DNA from: Cytophagales bacterium
Lineage (GTDB): Bacteria > Bacteroidota > Bacteroidia > Cytophagales > Cyclobacteriaceae
Assembly: GCA_003500135.1 (NCBI GenBank)
Contig: DNTA01000173.1
Location: 1-20,163 of the forward strand
DNA length: 20,163 nucleotides
Direction of reading: 5' to 3'
Positions within the stretch are counted from its first letter, which is position 1; each line of letters begins with the position of its first letter. Positions 16,247-20,163 of the stretch are shown here, piece after piece. The position numbers were made by a program, and so were the translations under genes. Below the pieces are notes generated by a model, which did not search any database, was not told the DNA's origin, and saw only the letters and a program-made list of their open reading frames with translations.

Positions 16247-16355
16247 ATTTATCAGTATTTTATTCTTTCAATTTGTTGGCAGCTCTACTTCAAATTTTAT
16301 TCCATTGACCAATTTTTTCCTTTATGCTGTCAATCTGTCACAGTACTCGTATCTT

Positions 16356-16388
16356 TTTGTCAGAATTGAGTTAAATCGTTTATCTTTA
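16356..16388 (+). promoter_or_regulatory. Candidate promoter for the exported protein gene
   Basis: TTTG (16356-16359), a 21-base spacer and TATCTTTA (16381-16388) resemble TTTG-N19-TAnnTTTG with one -7 mismatch and a spacer two bases long. The predicted leader is under 10 bases. Confidence 0.35.
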
Positions 16389-16401
16389 AATCAAAAAAAT
16401 T

Positions 16402-16860
16402 ATGCGTAATACTATTTCTATTGTAATTGTTGCACTCGCATTTGTTATGACCCAATGTCCGGACAAGAAAGACATGAAACAAGGATTAGCCGGCAAGGTA
16501 TTGTGGTATGAAGGTAATATGATGCCTAAAATAAAGACTTCAGAAAATGACGAATTGGAAAGGGGAAGGCCGGTCCAACGGCAAATCCTGGTTTACAAAC
16601 CAATTACAGCCCAGGATTGTGAAGGAGAGGGCGTTTTGTACGATGCCGTAAATGGTGAGCTGGTAGCCAGTGATTCGTCAAATCGTGAAGGCGTGTTCTT
16701 TATTCCTCTCCCGGAAGGTAAATACTCTGTTTTGATAAAAGAAGGGGATCAGTATTTTGCCTCAGTCATGGATGGAAAAGGCCATTTGAACCCCGTAGAG
16801 ATAAAAAAAGATGAGATATCGAGAATGAAAATCGAGATCAACTATAAAGCGGCCTATTAA
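16402..16860 (+). CDS. Small exported protein with carboxypeptidase-regulatory-like fold, unknown function
   Basis: Protein of 152 residues. The N-terminus (RNTISIVIVALAFVMTQC) is a signal sequence. A Cys at 18 sits where a lipobox Cys would be, but the preceding residues MTQ do not fit the usual small residue at -1, so lipidation is uncertain. The mature part has a pattern typical of carboxypeptidase regulatory-like or SpaA-like beta-sandwich domains: GVLYDAVNGELVASDSSNRE at 77-96, GVFFIPLPEGKYSVLIKEG at 97-115, then MKIEINY at the end. Such domains are often surface modules. It lies 73 bases before the sigma factor gene in the same direction with no clear terminator, so it may belong to that unit. 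I do not recognise a named family. Confidence 0.72.
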   Translation: MRNTISIVIVALAFVMTQCPDKKDMKQGLAGKVLWYEGNMMPKIKTSENDELERGRPVQRQILVYKPITAQDCEGEGVLYDAVNGELVASDSSNREGVFFIPLPEGKYSVLIKEGDQYFASVMDGKGHLNPVEIKKDEISRMKIEINYKAAY

Positions 16861-16916
16861 AGTCCACTTTTTTTTGCACCCCATGCAACCTCTGCCGGGT
16901 CAGTTTGCATCTTAGT

Positions 16917-16929
16917 GTTGTAAGACAAC
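16917..16929. promoter_or_regulatory. Small palindrome before the sigma factor gene
   Basis: GTTGT-AAG-ACAAC lies four bases before the ATG at 16934. A second inverted repeat, TTGCA-CCCCA-TGCAA, lies at 16874-16888. Either could be a regulator site or an mRNA hairpin controlling sigma factor translation. Short and tentative. Confidence 0.25.
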
Positions 16930-16933
16930 TTAA

Positions 16934-17524
16934 ATGAAGCTCCGCATCGAAAAGTCAGTACAGGAAAATGAATGGATTGACGCCTGTTTAAAAAATGACA
17001 GGAAAGCCCAGCGTGCCTTATATGAAAGATATGCACCGAAAATGCTTGGCATATGTGCCCGTTATATCCGTGACAGGAGCGAAGCTGAAGATGTAATGAT
17101 CAAAGGCTTTATGAGAGTGTTTGAAAAACTGGAGACCTATCAGGGAAAAGGAAGTTTCGAAGGATGGATATGCCGGATAATGGTAAACGAAGCCCTGGGA
17201 TACCTCAGAAAGAATAAATCGATGTACCTGGAGGTCGAGATTGAAAAAGCTGAAAGAGAACCGGATCTGAATAAAATAGATCAAATGATGCAGGCAGGAG
17301 ATATTATCAAAATTATAAATGAACTACCGGTCGGATATCGGACGGTATTCAATATGTATGCGATTGAAGGTTACAGCCATAAAGAAATTGGGGAAATGTT
17401 GGGGATAAGCGAAAACACTTCAAAGTCGCAGCTCAGCCGGGCGAGAATGTTGCTGCAAAAGCGATTATTGGAAATGGAAAATATGTTAGATCAGAAAGTT
17501 GAAGGCGGTTATGATGGAAAATAG
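16934..17524 (+). CDS. ECF-type RNA polymerase sigma factor
   Basis: Sigma-70 family protein of 196 residues with only regions 2 and 4, as in extracytoplasmic-function sigma factors. Region 2 is at about 25-92 (ALYERYAPKMLGICARYIRD at 28-47, EAEDVMIKGFMRVFEKLETY at 50-69, GSFEGWICRIMVNEAL at 73-88). Region 4 is at about 123-178 (LPVGYRTVFNMYAIEGYSHK at 131-150, EIGEMLGISENTSKSQLSRA at 151-170), the latter being the helix-turn-helix that reads the -35 element. It redirects RNA polymerase to a set of promoters when released from its anti-sigma factor. The stop lies 14 bases inside the next gene, whose product is membrane-bound, supporting a sigma/anti-sigma pair. No sigma-3 or SnoaL extension is present. 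Confidence 0.93.
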   Translation: MKLRIEKSVQENEWIDACLKNDRKAQRALYERYAPKMLGICARYIRDRSEAEDVMIKGFMRVFEKLETYQGKGSFEGWICRIMVNEALGYLRKNKSMYLEVEIEKAEREPDLNKIDQMMQAGDIIKIINELPVGYRTVFNMYAIEGYSHKEIGEMLGISENTSKSQLSRARMLLQKRLLEMENMLDQKVEGGYDGK

Positions 17525-18299
17525 AATAGACGAATTTATCAAACAAAAGGCGGGCGATACGCATATCACGCCATCGCCGGATGCCTGGGACCGGCTTGAA
17601 AGTCAGCTTCCGAAAAAAGACCGCAAGGCCATCTACATGCGCATTGCTGCAGCGGTAGCGCTTGTGATCTCAGCAGGCTTTACTTTCTGGCTGGTACAAC
17701 AAAATATGTCCGGCAATTCATCTGTTTCACAAAGAAACGTGGATATACCTTCCATTGAAAGAAAAGGATTGACACAGGGCTTCGAAGAGGTGCAGCAATT
17801 GCCGGAGGAAATCTCGATTGCAGACCCTGCAGACAAAAAAGAGGCGGTACAGGCATATACAGCTAGTAATGGTGAGGTGAAAAGCTCTGTAGACCATAAT
17901 CAGGAAGAGGAAGCTTTACCTCTGATGGCGGAAAACCAGGAGGTAGATGAAACCGAAAGACAACAGGTAAATGAGATCGATGTGGCATTGCCGGAGATCA
18001 AAACCGAAGATCAACTGGCGCTCAATGAAGCCGCGAAAAATGTTGAGCCAAAACAGCAAAAGGAATCCCTTACCATCGTATACAAGCCGTCAAGAAAAGT
18101 GGCTGCAGCGCCGGAAGAGCATCAAAGTGAAATTGATAAGGCCAAAAAGAATGTGAAAGATTTTATCGAAGACGCTAAAGATAAAGGCGATAATACAATT
18201 GAAGACTTGCGCGCAATAAGCAATAATGTAGTGGCCCTAAATGTAGGCCGTTTGAAGGAGAAAGTATTTAAAAACAACAAAAACGAAGCTAAACCATGA
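17511..18299 (+). CDS. Putative single-pass membrane anti-sigma factor
   Basis: Protein of 262 residues from ATG 17511 (ATG 17514 is equally possible). A longer reading from TTG 17499 is less likely. The cytoplasmic N-terminus (1-42) includes RIDEFIKQKAGDTHITPSPD at 5-24 and AWDRLESQL at 25-33, a Trp-Leu pattern I associate with Bacteroidota anti-sigma proteins. One membrane span follows at about 44-63 (RIAAAVALVISAGFTFWLV). The periplasmic remainder (about 65-262) is low-complexity, Glu/Gln-rich and then Lys-rich, and lacks a FecR domain. It overlaps the sigma gene by 14 bases and the barrel gene by 4 (ATGA). The role is inferred from position and topology; no zinc-binding ZAS motif is visible. 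Confidence 0.72.
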   Translation: MMENRIDEFIKQKAGDTHITPSPDAWDRLESQLPKKDRKAIYMRIAAAVALVISAGFTFWLVQQNMSGNSSVSQRNVDIPSIERKGLTQGFEEVQQLPEEISIADPADKKEAVQAYTASNGEVKSSVDHNQEEEALPLMAENQEVDETERQQVNEIDVALPEIKTEDQLALNEAAKNVEPKQQKESLTIVYKPSRKVAAAPEEHQSEIDKAKKNVKDFIEDAKDKGDNTIEDLRAISNNVVALNVGRLKEKVFKNNKNEAKP

Positions 18300-19393
18300 A
18301 AAAGTTAATTGGGATATGGTGCCTCATGTTTTTTGCAGGCATTACCATGGCAGAAGAACTAACCAAAGAAGATACGGTTGAGATATTATTTGGCGATAAT
18401 AGCAAGATCATCATCCTGGTCAACGATAAGGAAGACCTGAAAAAGCTGGATGATTACGATATGAACCAGGTGTTGGAAGATCTGAAGGAAACGCTTGATG
18501 AACAGCAGACTGAGGAGAAAAATGTGGTGATCGAATACAACGACGGCGTGGATACCGTAATAGTTGAGGAGCTGGAAGAAGATGAATTTGAAGCGCTGGA
18601 AAGGGAGTTTGAATCAGAAAACTGGGACAGCAAATGGGACAATGATAATTCCGATAACGACTACGATGACGACTGGTCCGATAACCGGAGCTGGGAAAAA
18701 TACGAAGGCAAGAAACGCTGGTATTCCGATAATCGCACTCAGTACATGTCCTTTCTGCACATTGGCTTTAACAATTTTATGAGCGACGGAAGCATAGTGA
18801 GCGGCGAGCAGTATGATGTAAAAGGCTGGGGCTCATGGTATGTAGCTTTTGAGCCTTCGTTTCAGTATCATATTGCCGGTCCTCTTGCGCTGGATTACGG
18901 GGGTGGTTTTGCCTGGTACAATTTTAAATACCAGGATCCTTCAACCATTATGATCAAGGGCGAAGATGAAGTACTATTTTTACAGGCCACCGACGACCGC
19001 AACTATCAGAAAAGTAAACTTACGGTCGCTTACCTCAACGCCCACCTCGTTCCGATGTTCGACTTCGGTTATCGCACCACCAGCGAAACCTATAACGATG
19101 GACAGGGTTCGATCAAAAAAATACGTTACGACCGCCAGCGGTTCAGAATAGGCGCCGGTATGTATGCCGGTTATAAACTTGATAGCTACAGTAAGGTTAC
19201 CTACCGCTCCGACGGTGGAAAAAGCAAAGACCGCGAGAAGAGCTCTTACTTCATCCGAAACTTCCGGTATGGTGTGAAAGGGATCGTCGGTATCGGTGAT
19301 GTGGATTTCTGGATCACCTACGACTTAAGCCCGATCTTTTCCGAAAACAGAGGGCCTGAGTTGAACCCGGTGACTTTCGGTGTGTCATTCTGA
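18296..19393 (+). CDS. Outer-membrane beta-barrel protein with acidic N-terminal section
   Basis: Exported protein of 365 residues. A signal peptide is at 1-19 (KKLIGIWCLMFFAGITMA). Residues 20-108 are strongly acidic and probably helical (KEDLKKLDDYDMNQVLEDL at 45-63). Residues 109-130 form an Asp/Asn/Trp-rich stretch (DNDNSDNDYDDD at 115-126) that could bind divalent cations. From about 148 onward come amphipathic strands with aromatic girdles (YMSFLHIGFNNF, WYVAFEPSFQYHI, RFRIGAGMYAGYKL, VDFWITYDLSPIF). The C-terminus VTFGVSF has the terminal Phe recognised by the barrel assembly machinery. A barrel of eight to ten strands is likely. It overlaps the anti-sigma gene by four bases, so it may signal to, or be induced by, the sigma factor. 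No named family recognised. Confidence 0.75.
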   Translation: MKKLIGIWCLMFFAGITMAEELTKEDTVEILFGDNSKIIILVNDKEDLKKLDDYDMNQVLEDLKETLDEQQTEEKNVVIEYNDGVDTVIVEELEEDEFEALEREFESENWDSKWDNDNSDNDYDDDWSDNRSWEKYEGKKRWYSDNRTQYMSFLHIGFNNFMSDGSIVSGEQYDVKGWGSWYVAFEPSFQYHIAGPLALDYGGGFAWYNFKYQDPSTIMIKGEDEVLFLQATDDRNYQKSKLTVAYLNAHLVPMFDFGYRTTSETYNDGQGSIKKIRYDRQRFRIGAGMYAGYKLDSYSKVTYRSDGGKSKDREKSSYFIRNFRYGVKGIVGIGDVDFWITYDLSPIFSENRGPELNPVTFGVSF

Positions 19394-19410
19394 TCCGGGG
19401 CAATAGCCAT

Positions 19411-19449
19411 AAAAAAGCGATGCGATAATTATATTGCATCGCTTTTTTT
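19411..19449. terminator. Strong intrinsic terminator after the sigma factor unit
   Basis: AAAAAAGCGATGC (19411-19423) pairs with GCATCGC (19436-19442) plus the following T run, giving a 13-bp stem around a 12-base loop, ending in seven T. It closes the sigma/anti-sigma/barrel unit and is symmetrical enough to work both ways. Confidence 0.92.
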
Positions 19450-19538
19450 ATGAACATATACCAAATAAACCCCCGTAAAATACTGGTTTTTGAACGAATC
19501 ATAATTAATATTACCGGTTAGAAACTAAGAGCTATAAT

Positions 19539-19949
19539 ATGATGCGTCGTTTTTTAATTGTTAAAAGCTATACCCCACAGGTCAATGTCATGCTGTTGAT
19601 ATTGCGCGTGGTAGTATCCGGACTTATGCTGACCCATGGCTGGCCGAAATTGATGAAGCTCATCAATGGCGATTTCCAGTTTGCCGATCCCTATGGCATG
19701 GGTGAAGCCACATCATTGGCGCTGGCCACATTTGCCGAATTTTTCTGCTCGATCCTGATCATTATTGGTCTGGGTACGCGCCTGGCCACCGTACCCCTGC
19801 TGATCACCATGCTGACGGCGCTACTGATGGTACATGGCGACGAACCTTTCTGGCATCACCCCAATATTATTATGTACATATTGGCCTATGCGGTCATGTC
19901 AGGAATGGGTAGTGGGAAGTATTCATTGGATTATAAGTGGTTTAAGTAA
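19539..19949 (+). CDS. DoxX-family integral membrane protein
   Basis: Protein of 136 residues with four membrane segments at about 17-34, 58-77, 83-99 and 109-125. Family signatures are the first-helix LMLTHGWPKLMKL at 29-41, the ALATFAEFFCSILIIIGLGT block at 61-80 with a conserved Glu (E67), RLATVPL at 81-87, and HPNIIMYILA at 107-116. DoxX-like proteins are linked to quinone-dependent oxidation or redox balance in some organisms, but most have no proven role. ATG 19542 is an equally good start. A strong terminator upstream implies its own promoter. A poor candidate is TTTG 19489-19492 with TACCGGTT at 19512. A palindrome, GCGAT-AATA-ATCGC (19957-19970), follows the gene without a U tract. 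Confidence 0.88.
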   Translation: MMRRFLIVKSYTPQVNVMLLILRVVVSGLMLTHGWPKLMKLINGDFQFADPYGMGEATSLALATFAEFFCSILIIIGLGTRLATVPLLITMLTALLMVHGDEPFWHHPNIIMYILAYAVMSGMGSGKYSLDYKWFK

Positions 19950-19973
19950 AAGATCAGCGATAATAATCGCCCC

Positions 19974-20055
19974 ACCAACGTCCTGCAAGTTAAGCGGTGC
20001 GTAACTTGTGGTAAAATCCTTCAGGCTTTTAGCTTGAGTCAGCGGTTTTGTTGGT
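19974..20055. other. Gene-free structured region, possible folded RNA or single-strand DNA element
   Basis: An outer stem ACCAAC (19974-19979) with GTTGGT (20050-20055) encloses two hairpins. The first pairs CAAGTTA (19986-19992) with TAACTTG (20002-20008). It extends outward by three pairs (two of them G-U) to 19983-20011 and inward, past an A-G mismatch, to a GGT loop. The second pairs TTCAGGCT (20020-20027) with AGCTTGAG (20031-20038), with two wobble pairs and a TTT loop. Wobble pairs favour an RNA reading on the plus strand. Farther on is a perfect palindrome AGCACGTGCT (20068-20077). The 214 bases after the DoxX gene show no coding sequence. The identity is unknown. Confidence 0.45.
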
Positions 20056-20163
20056 TAAGCAAGGTATAGCACGTGCTGTTTAGTAAGTGCAATAACCAGG
20101 GAAAAAAGATAAGGATATAGAATAGAATACACTCTGTCGTTTTCGTTTGCCCTCAAGCCCTGA

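Noticed and set aside
16247..16401. CIRCE-like heat-shock operator upstream of htpG
   Set aside because: No TTAGCACTC-N9-GAGTGCTAA type repeat is present; only short TGTCA repeats (for example CTGTCACAG at 16336-16344) are seen, too weak to call.
17499..17510. TTG 17499 as start of the anti-sigma candidate
   Set aside because: Two adjacent ATG codons follow within 15 bases and are better placed, and the four extra residues add nothing recognisable.
19974..20060. Integron attC site
   Set aside because: GTTAAGC occurs twice and matches half of the core rule, but the paired end segments (ACCAAC/GTTGGT) do not satisfy RYYYAAC...GTTRRRY, and no integrase is in view.

Overview
The window looks like a chromosomal segment of a member of Bacteroidota, most likely a Cytophagales-type organism; that taxonomic placement is an inference. 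The support is: a division/cell-wall cluster in the order ftsW-murG-murC-ftsQ-ftsA-ftsZ; an FtsZ with a long acidic linker and a tail beyond the usual C-terminal peptide; a promoter (TTTG-N19-TACATTTG) that matches the Bacteroidota housekeeping sigma consensus exactly; and mostly weak Shine-Dalgarno sequences. Base composition is moderate and looks even throughout. I see no rRNA, tRNA, CRISPR array, transposase or phage gene.

Positions 14-7393 (+) form the end of the dcw cluster. FtsW is the septal peptidoglycan polymerase, MurG and MurC make lipid II and UDP-MurNAc-Ala, and FtsQ, FtsA and FtsZ build the divisome. The first four genes overlap by 1, 4 and 8 bases, so they are probably translationally coupled. 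murC has to start at TTG. Positions 7394-7578, between convergent genes, hold a long interrupted inverted repeat.

Positions 7579-10779 (-) read right to left: an EI24/CysZ-like membrane protein, a succinate-semialdehyde-type aldehyde dehydrogenase, then, behind its own predicted promoter, a divergent small-heat-shock-like protein and an NADPH-dependent FMN reductase. Positions 10889-14298 (+) carry a secreted esterase, a two-CBS-domain protein, RmuC (preceded by a clear terminator and a clear promoter) and a GroES-like protein with an enlarged loop. htpG (Hsp90) converges on that last gene from 16246 to 14366, with a bidirectional terminator between them.

Positions 16402-19393 (+) carry a small exported protein, followed by a tightly overlapping trio: an ECF sigma factor, a single-pass membrane protein in the anti-sigma position, and an outer-membrane beta-barrel with an Asp-rich periplasmic section. 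A strong terminator ends this unit. This trio is the best candidate here for a poorly described system, namely a cell-envelope signalling module. A DoxX-family membrane protein (19539-19949) follows. The final 214 bases are gene-free and can fold into several hairpins enclosed by an outer stem.

No stretch without a gene exceeds 300 bases.
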